Positions 10,408-23,320 of a stretch of 64,000 nt of DNA are shown here, one piece after another. The position numbers were made by a program, and so were the translations under genes. Position 1 is the stretch's first letter; each line of letters starts with the position of its first letter. A model generated the notes under the pieces. It worked only from the letters and a program-made list of their open reading frames with translations, did not search any database and had not been told where the DNA came from. Origin of the DNA: Antedon bifida (lineage: Eukaryota; Echinodermata; Crinoidea; Comatulida; Antedonidae); contig OY727095.1 of NCBI GenBank assembly GCA_963402885.1, positions 19,907,001 to 19,971,000 on the forward strand, written 5' to 3'.

Positions 10408-10801
10408 TATGGATACAGAGTAAAGAAAATCTATTTTTTTGCCAATTTGTAAATGTAAATTATAGTTAATGCACAATTAATGGCCAGTTGATATAGACAT
10501 TTCACATTCTGATTTTAGCAGCAACTAGGCCTACTGCATGCTGTATTATTACGTTTCTGTGTTTTTTTTAGAATGAGTGCAAGAATGTTTTTACTGATAG
10601 ACAACATGTAAGCATTCAAGAATACGCCAGAGTAAAGAGAAAACTTAATTCAGTTGGCAAATATGTGTTTGTCTTCATTTTTACACGTCCAAGTAATGAT
10701 AACTATCTTTAATACAATAATATCAGTTGGACTTTTGTTTTTTTTCATAATAATAGCAGCCATGAATCATGTTAATTTGTTTTTCAATTATTAAAAAATA
10801 G

Positions 10802-11930
<1,129 letters not shown>

Positions 11931-12041
11931 GTTCACATACTGTATACCCAATATTGCACAAATTGAAATCTGGGATCGTTAATGGTATTTATGACATTTA
12001 TTTCTATGCAAGTAGTTACTGTTGTTTTCTGCACAGCACAG

Positions 12042-12625
12042 TGTTCAGGTTTAATCTATTGTTAACACCAAGTGTTATTACAAGTCAGCACAGTGTTCAG
12101 GTTTAAACTATTGTTAACACCAAGTGTTATTACAAGTCAGCACAGTGTTCAGGTTTAAACTATTGTTAACACCAAGTGTTATTACAAGTCAGCACAGTGT
12201 TCAGGTTTAATCTATTGTTAACACCAAGTGTTATTACAAGTCAGCACAGTGTTCAGGTTTAAACTATTGTTAACACCAAGTGTTATTACAAGTCAGCACA
12301 GTGTTCAGGTTTAAACTATTGTTAACACCAAGTGTTATTACAAGTCAGCACAGTGTTCAGGTTTAAACTATTGTTAACACCAAGTGTTATTACAAGTCAG
12401 CACAGTGTTCAGGTTTAAACTATTGTTAACACCAAGTGTTAGTACAAGTCAGCACAGTGTTCAGGTTTAAACTATTGTTAACACCAAGTGTTATTACAAG
12501 TCAGCACAGTGTTCAGGTTTAAACTATTGTTAACACCAAGTGTTATTACAAGTCAGCACAGTGTTCAGGTTTAAACTATTGTTAACACCAAGTGTTATTA
12601 CAAGTCAGCACAGTGTTCAGGTTAT
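12042..12625 (+). repeat. 52-bp minisatellite, about 11 units (unit 1)
   Basis: Unit TCAGCACAGTGTTCAGGTTT, then AAACTATTGTTAACACC and AAGTGTTATTACAAG. It contains the palindromes GTTAAC and TTTAAA and is nearly homogeneous. The orthologous arrays have about 6 units (28,000-28,295) and 8 units (49,712-50,125), so copy number varies between segmental copies. Confidence 0.9.
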
Positions 12626-13276
12626 TAGTGTTCAGTGTTATTACTCTTACAACATAAAGAAAATCAAAGACTGTACACAAATATATCTTATGTAGAACTT
12701 TTAATATAATACAAATAGTGATAACAAAAATGGTAATCCATAACTTATCAACTTTAAATTTATTTTATACAGAATTATATTTCACTATTTCTACATCATA
12801 TAGAAAAAATATTTCTACATCAAAAAATATATTTAAAAACACAGCAATGAAACTACAGTAAATGCAAAATGCATTGATATCAAACTATATTATATAATGT
12901 CTTCATTGTTTGATTTTTGTCATTTTTAGTTTTACAAATTCTACTACAACTTTGTTCTGTTGTTGTTACTGTGCCAAAGACATCTCATAATGTGTTTATT
13001 TGTTAATATAATTTCTAATTACGTTTTCATTTAATAAAACTGCTGTTGATAACAAATTACGTTTCATCATTAATATGTTAATGTTATGTTTTATAGTTTC
13101 AAGTTGTACCACTTTACTTTTAGTATTTAACCATCCAACCTAATTATAAAGAGTTGTATTAATTACATTTAATATAATATTATCACATAATTACTTTAAA
13201 ACACGCACAACCAATTCTATACAATATATCAAGTAAAAAACATTGCATTATTATAAAAGAATCATTTTCATTAAAT

Positions 13277-13417
13277 ATGGCAGCACAGCTTATAAAGATT
13301 ATAATGAATAAGAAACAAACATTCTTGTTTATCTGCATGCTACAGCTGTTAATAATTATTACTTCCGTTGCTAGTGTGCCGCGTGCGGAAGTACGCGCGC
13401 GCGCTCCGTCGATGAAG
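13277..13417 (+). CDS. Signal-peptide-like first coding exon (unit 1)
   Basis: From ATG 13,277 (or in-frame ATG 13,304) the plus strand reads MAAQLIKIIMNKKQTF, a hydrophobic core LFICMLQLLIIITSVASV, then PRAEVRARAPSMK, and meets a strong donor GTAAGT at 13,418 in phase 0. Positive n-region, long h-region and small residues at SVASV fit a signal peptide or signal anchor. No downstream exon is identified; the next plus-strand sequence is antisense to the NLR gene, so the rest would lie far away or is missing. It sits tail-to-tail with the NLR, about 230 bp beyond its stop codon. Conserved in unit 2, with a frameshift. The family is unknown. Confidence 0.45.
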
Positions 13418-13645
13418 GTAAGTATGTCAAAATAAAATGTTTAAAAACATTTTATGTTTTAGATTATCATATTGATTTAATCTACTATACGATTTATATA
13501 TAAAAGGTCGTTTTTATATTGTATACAAATTTAATGTTAGAAATGCAATTATTTGCGATATTCAAAATTGACACCTGCTTGCTGCGAGATTTAAAAATGT
13601 GTCTGTTATATAGTAGAAGTAACATACGTTATCAGTGAAAACTAA

Positions 13646-15633
13646 CTAATGATAAAATGTAATATTTCTTATTGAACACTTTTCAGACACGTGACGAATG
13701 TCGTCAGCTGATAGATTGCAATGCATCATGATAAGCCTCCTCAGCTTAGGACACATAATGAGAAATGAAGAAAATGTATTAACATCAATGTTGTGAAGGT
13801 TACTATCAGAGATATAGAGCTCACGTAATGCTAATTGAACTTGTTTGAGAGAACATTCTGATACAAAGTCATTAAATACATCACGTGATAGATTCTGAAT
13901 CAAAACATCGTCACATTTATCTTGAATGCCTAAAATGTGTGCAATAACTCTTCCCTTTTGCTCCAATGCCATCTTATCACAAAAGACACTGACACTAAGA
14001 CGATTATATTGCATACAATACAATTGCATACAATACAATTGCATAATTAGACGTATGAAATGCCCGTCACATTGTACACCTGGACTAATGTAATCAATAA
14101 ACATTCTTATGGAGGTAGATATATCATCCAAATGATTATTTATTTCTAAATCTTTGCTTGTCATGTAATTAATTAATTCATTTACCACAGCATCTTTATG
14201 TTGTTTTTTAACAAAGTTTAAATTTCTCGGCAGATTGCGATATGTTGACAAACGATCTGTAACCCAGTGCTTGAGGAAACCGCCAGCTTTATCACCAAGG
14301 AAACCAGTTGCAAACTCTGTCGCTCTGTATAAATGCTCACTCTCTCGTATCACCTCCCACTCATCATCATCCAATGGTGTAAGTAATGTTCGTACATCTG
14401 AGCACTCAATCTCCATACCTTCCCTTTCACATAATTTGCACAAGTAAAATCCCACCAATGACTCTACTATCAATTTGTGAGGAGGCATATAAATGTTATC
14501 AAATTTAGATTTTGAAATTGGTGCTTCTTCATAAACGAACCCGAGTTTTAAGGCCATATCAGCCATATCTCTGTTCGAATGTTCAGTCAAATACGTTTTG
14601 TTTATTGAAAGTTGATTTACTTTTAAGCTTTTATACATACATTTTCCTAATAAAACCATAGCATTTACGTACTTCATTGGTGTTTTTTCAAAATCAGAAA
14701 TCTTTTGTTCATTATCGTGTTTGATAAACTGATTTAAAATACTACGAAATAGTTCTTTAAAGAGGTCAGTTTTATCTTCGGGGAGACTTTGATTATCTTC
14801 CCACAATATACAGAGTGAAAGAAGTAGCATCGGGTTTTTGCACATTGCATACGCTTCAGGGTGTTTTTGATCCTCCTCTGACGACGACGACTCATATATG
14901 TCTAACTCTTGTCTAAGGTATTTTCCCAATTCTGGTTTTTCTAAATACTCAAAATGTTTGTCAATGTACTCTCCTATGCTCTCGTCATTAAATCCCTTAA
15001 CTCTTACATGTACGTTACTCTCTTTTACGAATTCATCTATGTTTTCTGATCGTGAAGTAAGTATCACGGTACTTTTCTCTAAATATTTATTTCTGAAAAG
15101 ACTAATTACGCTTGGATTATTAAATCTTAATTCATCTAACCCATCTAGTAGCAGTACAACTTTATCGTCATGTTTCATTATGAATTTCTTAATTAACCGT
15201 GGATCATTTGGGAGATCGGTATCTAAATTAAAATTTGTCATATTAATTTGCTTTACAATTAAATCAGAGATGTCGTCATCATTTTCTAAATCTCTTAAAC
15301 TTAAAAAAAATACAATTTTACCTTGAAATACTTTAATTGATTGACCAGTAGCCCAATTGTACGATAAATGTCTTAATATGGTAGTTTTACCTATCCCGCC
15401 CTCCCCATCTATAAGAGCTCTACATCCAGGTGTGGAGCTGATAACATCTACCACTTCTGTTAATGTTGTTTGCTTGCTTCCTTTATTGTTTTCACGTTCT
15501 TTCAGTAGTTCTATATCGGTAAACATCTGTGAAATGTCAACTGTGTATCTACCATGCATTGTTGCTGGTGTAAATTTACTGGCCTGGCTACACAATTTCT
15601 TTTGTCTTTGAAGCAGATATTCTTTAATCTTTT
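13646..15633 (-). CDS. NLR paralogue 1, NACHT exon (exon 6, C-terminal)
   Basis: Final coding exon of a NOD-like receptor. The acceptor (CATTAG) at 15,634 joins in phase 1, so the protein continues EKIKEYLLQRQKKL. Counting from the ORF's first Met at 15,655, Walker A GEGGIGKTT is near residues 84-92 (about 15,380-15,406) and Walker B KVVLLLDGLDEL near 165-176, followed by the sensor-like TSRSE. The HD2-like motif MPPHKLIVESLVGFYL follows, and a single leucine-rich repeat (MCPKLRRLIMMHCNLS) ends the protein at 13,646. A canonical ligand-sensing LRR array is absent. NACHT proteins are ATP-driven oligomerisation switches in cytosolic immunity or cell death. Against paralogue 2 it lacks about 14 acidic/serine residues after YESSSSEE and carries a 5-residue duplication (LYCMQLYCMQ). 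A candidate AATAAA on this strand is near 12,995-13,000. Plus-strand open frames in this interval are antisense shadows. Confidence 0.93.
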
Positions 15634-15714
15634 CTAATGAGAATAAAAATGTCAAGAAAGATATTTAGTTTAAATTAATTTTAATTAATAAAGGCTTATA
15701 ATTTGCAATTTCCT

Positions 15715-16225
15715 TCGTTAGTGGCCACCTCCTGTATGCGGCCACCTCCGTTAACGGCCGCACTTTCAACAACAAAAGCCCATTGTTCTTCCTATCTAAT
15801 TAGTGCATTAGATTTTTTGTAAGGTAAATTACCTCCCGTAAGCGGCCACCCGAAAAATTCGTATTGAATTTTGACAAAAATACAATGTGTATACATATTG
15901 TGCTTTATATAGGCCTATTACCTTTATTTCGAAGCGGTTTTAAAAACATTTCTGTGATTTTTATAGTATATTTTGACCGACCATTTTCATAATATGATAA
16001 AGTTTTTAAAATTTGTCTGAAAATAAAAAATAACACTAAAACATAAAATACAATTTAGGATTTAGAGAACCGTTGCGTTAAGAACGCCGACAAATATCGT
16101 GCATAGCCATAATACTGTACGTGATCTTGGCCCTGTATCGGGCAGAACCTCGCGTAATTAAGCGGTCACTTTTCCCGGTCCCGAGAGTGGCCGCATACGT
16201 TCAACTGTCGTAATACAATTGTGTA
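15715..16225. mobile_element. TIR element remnant with GCGGCCAC ends in the NLR1 intron
   Basis: The left end has GTGGCCACCTCCTGTATGCG and GCGGCCACCTCCGTTAACGG; the right end has the inverted GAGAGTGGCCGCATACGTTC. Unit 2 keeps only the right part (31,400-31,545), with the left half deleted between short ATTTTCATA-like matches. No transposase. The superfamily is not determined. Confidence 0.5.
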
Positions 16226-16938
16226 GTGGTTAGGGAGCTGACGAACACCCAAGTAAATTACTCGGATTTTCTACATTAACGGTTTCACGATATTAGCGGT
16301 TGTGAGACGCATGAATTAATTTGTTTGTAGGTTAATTAAAAACTAAATTGAAGATTTTTCAGGTATATCAGTAGTACAACTTCTGCTTATACGACAGCAA
16401 TAACAATAGTTTAAAACGCCATTTGTTGCCATCTTGAGGACGTTTATTATTGAAACTAAACTCACAATTATCTACGTCATAATTACATTCATTATATCCA
16501 CAATATTGTATTCCAAATGACATACACTTGTGCATTATAGGCCCTAATTAATACTGTACAGTAAAAGGGATTATAGAGGGCGGCAAACAAAATATATCAT
16601 TAATCAGAACGAAACTTTAAAAATGTGTTTGAGTTAATATGATTGGAACTACAGTACATCAGCATGAAATAGTACGGTCAATTACTATTTTTGAATTTGA
16701 TTACAAAATTGTTTTATGGAGACATTTTATTTTCAAATTAATTATGATTAAATGAGCAAAATTAAAGTAAGACAATGTGATTTTGTTTGGTAAACATTTC
16801 TTCAAACATAAATTATATATCTATCTAAAACTCATCAAACTAAGTTTCTAAATAGAAAATTTATTTTTTGGTGATATTATTAATTTTTTTAAATACCATA
16901 TTATTATGTAATGCGTACATATAACTGAAGTAACTCAC

Positions 16939-18786
16939 CTGAATCTGATTTTTTCAAGCCCAATTTTTCGAGAGTGATAACAAACCAAGATTTTCCTCGT
17001 GAGGCAGAGTCATTATATTCTCTTCGCTTTCCCTTTTCTTCTTGAGTCGTCGACACGTCCTCATCTGTTTAAGGAAAAATAACTAATTCTATCTTTTCTG
17101 AATATATTTTTTTGTGGAAAATATTAATAATATTATTACATTGCCGATTATCAATTGATCCATTATGCATTTTTTTACTAAATTAAACTATTTATGTTTT
17201 TTCAGGGCTAGATAATATCATGATGATTGTTAATGCATAAGAATGTTTTATTGTTACAGAAACTTCGTTTTTCCATTGATTGTAGTATAGGCGGAATTAT
17301 AGAGGACAGCAAACACAATTTTCAATCCTTCAGGGGTTGTCTAAATATGTACAACAGAGGGCAGCAAACAGAAAAATAAACATTTTCAGAGCCGTACACC
17401 GTGCTGAGTGCGTGTATTAAAATGCTAGTAAAACATAAATATTTACTCTGAAAATCTAACTTTTTAGTAGACATATTTTTATTTGTATTCAGTAAACAAA
17501 CTTTGCAATGCGGATTAGAATTAAGCTTATTGAATCTCAAAGAATAATAATATGTGTAATATGAGTCTTACTTATTTACGATGTTAACAACATTTCGTTT
17601 TTAAAACAATGAAGCTTCATAATTATTATATCGTTCTACATGTGGTCAGGATTGGAAATGTACATCAAAAAAAAATTTTGTTTAAATATTATTATTCTGA
17701 AATCAATAGACCTGTTTCTGATTTACCCTCTTTTCGAATTTCTTGTTCTTCATTACTACTGGTTGCCACTTGCCCTGTTTTAATAATAGAATAAGTAAAA
17801 AATTAAAAAACTATTATTATTCTACGTAAAAAACTACCGATTGAGAGCAAAATTATACGGTACATTATTAGTAACTAACCTGTTTCTGATTTAACTTCTT
17901 TTCGCATTCCTTTTTCTTCATTACTACTGGTCGCCACTTGCCCTGGTTTAATAAATGACAAAAATATAAATGTACAATGATATTCTATATCTCTTTTAAA
18001 AATATGTTTCATTATGTATAAGAAAGTAACATAACAAAGATATATAATGTTCATAGCATGCACCTTTATTCGGACTCAGACTTCACATGGATTTAATTTT
18101 GTTATATAATGTTTGTGGTACCATGTTATAACGCTTCGCACTAACTTACCTTCAGTCGGAAGTTTCACTCTTGATTCCAATCCAATCTTTCTTAGATCAT
18201 CAATAAACTCTTCTTTTCTTTGTTTACAAATTATTTTTCTCTGTTCCAAATCCCAAATCATACTCCAAGCATCTTCATAATTCTTTAACGCACTGCTATT
18301 GTACAGTGCATCAATTTTGTCGATATCTTCTTTGGTCAGTGCATTTCCTAAATTGACAATCCAGTGTCGATATGGGGTGAAATGTGTAATCTTGATTTCT
18401 TGAACATCGAGAAAAGATTGTTGGAGAACTTTGATGACACCAAACGTTTGAGTTATTTTGATTGTTTGGTAAAGTAAGGATAGCTCGCTCGAACTCAAAT
18501 ATCCTGATTTAATTAATTGATGCAGTAAGTCTATCGTTTTACGTGCTTTATCTATGTCCGCTACTGCAATTAAATCTCGGTATAAAACTTGCAGCTGTCG
18601 AAAGAGGTGGTGGTCATCATACCAAGTTGAAACGTTCACTAAATCAACATTAAAATCTACAAAACGGTGAAAACATAAAATTATAAAAATTGATAATTCC
18701 AATACACTACCGTTTACTCAATGCAACACAATAAACAATCAATATTTGTTACCTGTTGCCATGGTGTCTATTTTGTGTCTTCATTT
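16939..18786 (-). CDS. NLR paralogue 1, exons 1-5: tandem death-fold module and linkers
   Basis: Exon 1 (18,753-18,786) starts coding at ATG 18,762 and gives MAT; an upstream out-of-frame ATG lies in the same exon. Exon 2 (18,150-18,656) encodes DFNVDLVNVSTWYDDHHLF onward: two helical death-effector-like halves, the first with GYLSSSELSLLYQTIK, the second with LGNALTKEDIDKIDALY and WSMIWDLEQRKIIC. Exons 3 (17,880-17,942) and 4 (17,712-17,774) are 63-nt duplicates encoding GQVATSSNEE repeats. Exon 5 (16,939-17,064) encodes DEDVSTTQEE and SWFVITLEKLGLKKSDS. All junctions are phase 1 and match GT/AG; exon 4's donor (GTCTAT) is the weakest. Death folds recruit signalling partners by homotypic contact. 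DED is the closest reading; CARD or Death is possible. Confidence 0.8.
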
Positions 18787-18901
18787 CTGAAAAATAATTT
18801 AATTTACAAATGAATAAATCTAATTCCGGTGGGATGTTTATGAAGTGTCGTTTCATACGTTTTCATTCCAACTTAAGAATTGAAAGGCGTGCTCAGTCTT
18901 T

Positions 18902-19045
18902 AAGCTTGGTTCCCACAAGAGGATGCAACTCGCAAGCTAGTTGATGACAAGCGCGCGACAGTCGAAATGAACCATCGCGCGACATGATTGATTGATTGTT
19001 TACTTGCGTTGCGCGCGTATGTATTTGCGTCCAAGTGTGTTCCAT
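18902..19045. mobile_element. Diverged MITE related to the one at 10,244
   Basis: It begins AAGCTTGGTTCCCAC and ends with GTGTGTTCCATTAG, with CGCGCGAC and GTTGCGCGCG segments between. Family resemblance to 10,244-10,407 is at the ends only. Confidence 0.4.
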
Positions 19046-19559
19046 TAGTTTAGAGGATCCGGGTCATTTACAATGTTCAACTTTATAGGTTGGTGTGAAA
19101 GGGGTATCTCCCGAGTTTCTCGATGTTTTGAATGGTCGTAAACCCCGGGGTGTCTCCGGAGATCACTCTGGAGTTTTGGTGTGAAGATTAAAGTTTTGCT
19201 ATGAAGACTACTTTTAGGATTATGGTCAGGTTCGGCAATCAGTTGCAAACTAAACGCATAAGTAGTCTCACCAAATAATTAAATATTATTAGCCAAAAAT
19301 AAACGAATAAAAGCAGATATTTTGTTTATTGTGATGGCCACATTACCGGAGAGAAACTCGACTGGTTGTTATTATTGTGTGTGGTCCCGGTGTGTGGTAC
19401 AGTCATTTTCCAAAACAATAAGCATATTAATACAATCAGAATATTCAGCCTACTATTGTTTTGGCAATATCTGATGGATGTTTCGAACAAATTAAATAAA
19501 ATCTATTTTGCAAACTTACACATTATTTATTTAAAACTGGACTGTAGGATCTCGTACTA

Positions 19560-19860
19560 AATTGTATGGACTCAATTATTCCGATGAAGTCAATCTTTGA
19601 CGATTTCGTAGCAGCAACTGCACCATTGAGGTCAACTTTAATAATCGCGATCATGTCGCTATTGACTTTGGTCGTGACGTCACAAAAGCTGTTCCACAGT
19701 CTAGTGCAGGTCTTTCTGTAGAAGCACAATAGGATTACTGAAGTCTATACTTATTCACTCAAACTTCCACAGATACTATTTTTAGAAAAACACACAGAAT
19801 CCTTGATTTAAATGTATCAATACCTGTAATAGACTTTTTAAAGAAATTCTATTTAATTGG
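19560..19860. repeat. Dispersed repeat with a CRE-like TGACGTCA
   Basis: It carries GTCGTGACGTCACAAAAGCT and then TGCAGGTCTTTCTGTAGAAG. Related copies lie at 23,830-24,070, 40,030-40,290, 40,893-41,058, 43,080-43,330 and 43,944-44,070; more distant ones are at 21,370-21,560 and 37,960-38,130. The CRE-like octamer is intact only in some copies. Whether it acts as a regulatory site is unknown. Confidence 0.5.
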
Positions 19861-20094
19861 TGCCAATCATTGAGTTTATTAAAACACACACACACACTTA
19901 CAATACAAAACACCTATAAAACAGCAACAACATTATAGTTTTAGCGATTAGACGGATGGATGGCTTATATGTGTATTTGGGCAGAGTCATTTTTAAACCC
20001 TTTTAATTGTAACTTAAGATCATGGAAAAAAAGCTTCTCAATGGTAAGATCAGTGTTCCAATTAGTGATTTAATTTAGATTATTTTCAAGTTTT

Positions 20095-20580
20095 ACTACT
20101 TGTGAACCTATTAGGCAATGTGGTGCTGTGTTCGTACCTCCGCAAGAATACCATCTTGATGTAAGGGCCAGTGTATTACTACTTGTGAACCTATTAGGCA
20201 ATGTGGTGCTGTGTTCGTACTTCCGCAATACTATCTTGATGAAAGGGCCCGTGTATTACTACTTGTGAACCTATTAGGCAATGTGGTGCTGTGTTCGTAC
20301 TTCCGCAATACTATCTTGATGAAAGGGCCCGTGTATTACTACTTGTGAACCTATTAGGCAATGTGGTGCTGTGTTCGTACTTCCGCAATACTATCTTGAT
20401 GAAAGGGCCCGTGTATTACTACTTGTGAACCTATTAGGCAATGTGGTGCTGTGTTCGTACTTCCGCAATACTATCTTGATGAAAGGGCCCGTGTATTACT
20501 ACTTGTGAACCTATTAGGCAATGTGGTGCTGTGTTCGTACCTCCGCAATAATACCATCTTGATGTAAGGGCCCGTGTATT
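20095..20580 (+). repeat. 80-bp minisatellite, 6 units
   Basis: Units begin TTGTGAACCTATTAGGCAAT at a spacing of 80 bp (83 for the first) and include GTGTTCGTACTTCCGCAATA. The four inner units are practically identical; the outer ones carry shared variants (GTACCTCCGC). The equivalent place in unit 2 lacks this array. Confidence 0.9.
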
Positions 20581-20680
20581 TCTTATTTCTGAATTTACTC
20601 TTAATTTTCTTTTACTTAATTTTACGTTCCACTTTATTTGACTGAGAACATCTTAGTCGTTATCTGAATTTTGTGTAAAG

Positions 20681-20850
20681 CTCTGTCTACACTATCAAAC
20701 TAGTGTGACAAAAAAAGTGTGATGTGCCCAAATATGGTAGTGATATGCCCAAAAACATGCTAGTGCTATGACATCATAATGTCTATATATAGGCACATCA
20801 CATTATTTTGTCACATAACATTTAATAGTGTAGACAATGCTATATTATTA
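20681..20850. mobile_element. MITE with GTCTACACTAT inverted ends
   Basis: Left AGCTCTGTCTACACTATCAA, right ATAGTGTAGACAATGCTATA, with mirrored GTGATGTGCC and GGCACATCAC inside. Length about 165 bp. No coding capacity. Confidence 0.65.
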
Positions 20851-21089
20851 TGATATAATTGTTTATTGTGTGATCAGGGACAACTCTCTATTGTGATGGC
20901 ATTCTTCTGTTCAGAGAAACTTGCTGTTTATTGTTACGATTATTATGTGGAATAGGGCCTACGTTCAGTATAACAAAACCACGTGAAGCCACACCCTATC
21001 CTCTAACTAAAAAACAATAATCAGATCTACACCTAAATTCTCATTATTGTTTTAGAAATAAATGTTCCGAAATAATTAAAATGAAATTG

Positions 21090-21365
21090 TAAACTTACAA
21101 TTGGCTTAAGACTGGACTGTAACTGGATCTCGTATCTGGACTATCAATATACCGATACAGTTAAATGTGACGATTTGTACCACCAACTACACCACTCCCT
21201 TTGACGTCAACTGCTGTATAATTAGTTTAAACTTACAAATTGGCTTAAGACTGGACTGTAACTGGATCTCGTATCTGGACTATCAATATACCGATACAGT
21301 AAAATGTGACGATTTGTAGCAGTAACTGCGCCACTCCCTTTGACGTCAACTACTGTATAATTATT
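21090..21365. repeat. Tandem pair of ~139-bp units (unit 1)
   Basis: Two copies beginning AAACTTACAA and containing GACTGGACTGTAACTGGATC and CCGATACAGTTAAATGTGAC. The same pair exists in unit 2 at 37,700-37,965, so the doubling predates the segmental duplication. Confidence 0.8.
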
Positions 21366-22855
21366 ATTCATAATCCACGTATATGTATGCTATATTGACT
21401 TTTGCCGTTACGTCACAAAAACTTTTCCACGGTCCAACTGTCTTTCTGTTGAAACACAATGTACACGATTATATCGGCAGCGTCGTACGACGTCTATAAA
21501 TATTCCATTCAAAATTCCATAGAAAGTATTTTTAGAAAATTACCAGCTAAAATCTTTTTAAATAATACTTAAAAACTGCAAAATGAATGTTATGGAAACA
21601 CCTAAGGGGAATTGTTTTAAATACTACAAGAAATGAGAATTCACATTTTTGTATAAATATAGACGGCAATCAATGTTTTAATACTTGTACTATCTAATCA
21701 TTTTAATAACTATTTTTATAATATTGCTTCTGATCTGGTATCTGAACTCCCTTTGTGCAATACTTTATATACTGACTCTAAATTTATTTAATCATTTTAC
21801 ACCTTATATCTATTTTTTTTTTATTTATTTATTTTTTTTTTAGCTTTTTATATTTATACTAACAAACATCTTTTTATTAATATTATAATCATAACAATAA
21901 ATATTTAAAAAATATATATAAAATCATTTTTATCGCATAATATATACAGTCTAGGATAATTAATTGATATACAAAATCATTACACCCAACTATCTTCATC
22001 TCCTTATACGGAACATCATTTGAATAATAGAACAATTAGTCACACATCTACACAATCAAACATTGTATACTCTATCTCTAACAATATTTCAATCTTCTAT
22101 TGACTAAAGCCGAAGTATAGTCGTTATCTCGGAACCGTTCTATGGTCACCACCAGGTAGGCTTATTCATCAAGGCTTCTATGAATGGATGACGAGTTAGG
22201 AGCAGGAACGCTAGAGACCAAACCCACCGTTTTGATTACGATCAATCGGGAAAATACCTCACGACGTTGTATTGATAACACTTTTTCCCCAACATTACAA
22301 TGTACTCACAGGGCAGTATTTTAGGCCCGCTCCTTTTTATTTGTTATATTAACGATAATATGTCTATTTGTATTGATAATGATTGCAAACTATTATTATA
22401 TGCCACTGACAGTGCCTTATTGGTGGCTCATCGTGATCCATTATACATTTCACATTAACTAGGTCATGGTATGGAATTATGTTACAATTGTGGTAGTTCA
22501 AAATAAGTTGTCCTTGCACCCACAAAAAACAGAATGCATTTTGTTGAGAGAAAAGTTTAAAATATTGAGAATTTCAAATCACTTTTAATGATCATAATAT
22601 CCTTAGTCATGATTCCATAAGCACCTTGGTTTACAAATTGATAACTGTATTTCAAATGAAGAATATGTTACAAACTATTATGAAACTAAAGCAAATTCGA
22701 CCACCAGATTGAAATGTCTGTACAGGCAGGCTAGTAGGAAACATTTGTGCTCTGCATTAATTAATTCAGTGTATACAGACTGGTATTCTGGTATAACGTC
22801 ATTCCTTCAAAATAACCTCCAGGTAACCTTAAACAAAATTGTACGTTTTATTCTC

Positions 22856-22972
22856 GACATTGACCCTAGTGCTCACATTGGCCCTAGCGCACACATTGAC
22901 CCTAGGGCACACATTGACCTTAGGGCACACATTGCCCCTAGGGCACACATTGCCCCTAGGGCACACATTGGT
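22856..22972 (+). repeat. 18-bp minisatellite inside the LINE (copy 1, about 7 units)
   Basis: Unit CCTAGGGCACACATTGAC, encoding PRAHI-(D/A/G) in the LINE frame just before QLKAVGYLNINN. Because the unit is a multiple of three, the frame survives expansion. Confidence 0.9.
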
Positions 22973-23043
22973 CAGGAACAACTCAAAGCTGTTGGTTATC
23001 TGAACATAAACAACACCGAGTTAAATTTCTAAGATAGACTTCA

Positions 23044-23320
23044 GGTATTATAGGCCCACGCCTATAAGATATACCATGATGTATATTACAGTATTATAGG
23101 CCCACGCCTATAAGATATACCATGATGTAGATTACAGTATTATAGGCCCACGCCTATAAGATATACCATGATGTAGATTACACAGGCCCACGCCTATAAG
23201 ATATACCATGATGTAGATTACAGTATTATAGGCCCACGCCTATAAGATATACCATGATGTAGATTTCACTATTATAGGCCCACGCCTATAAGATATACCA
23301 TGATGTAGATTTCACTTTTT
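23044..23320 (+). repeat. 46-bp minisatellite inside the LINE (copy 1, 6 units)
   Basis: Unit ATAGGCCCACGCCTATAAG, then ATATACCATGATGTAGAT and TACAGTATT. The core encodes AHAYKIYHDV in one frame. Spacing is 46 bp except one unit of 40. Confidence 0.9.

Noticed and set aside
14235-15611. Plus-strand open frames of 70-142 codons inside NLR1 (and the equivalents in NLR2)
   Set aside because: Antisense shadows of the long NACHT exon.
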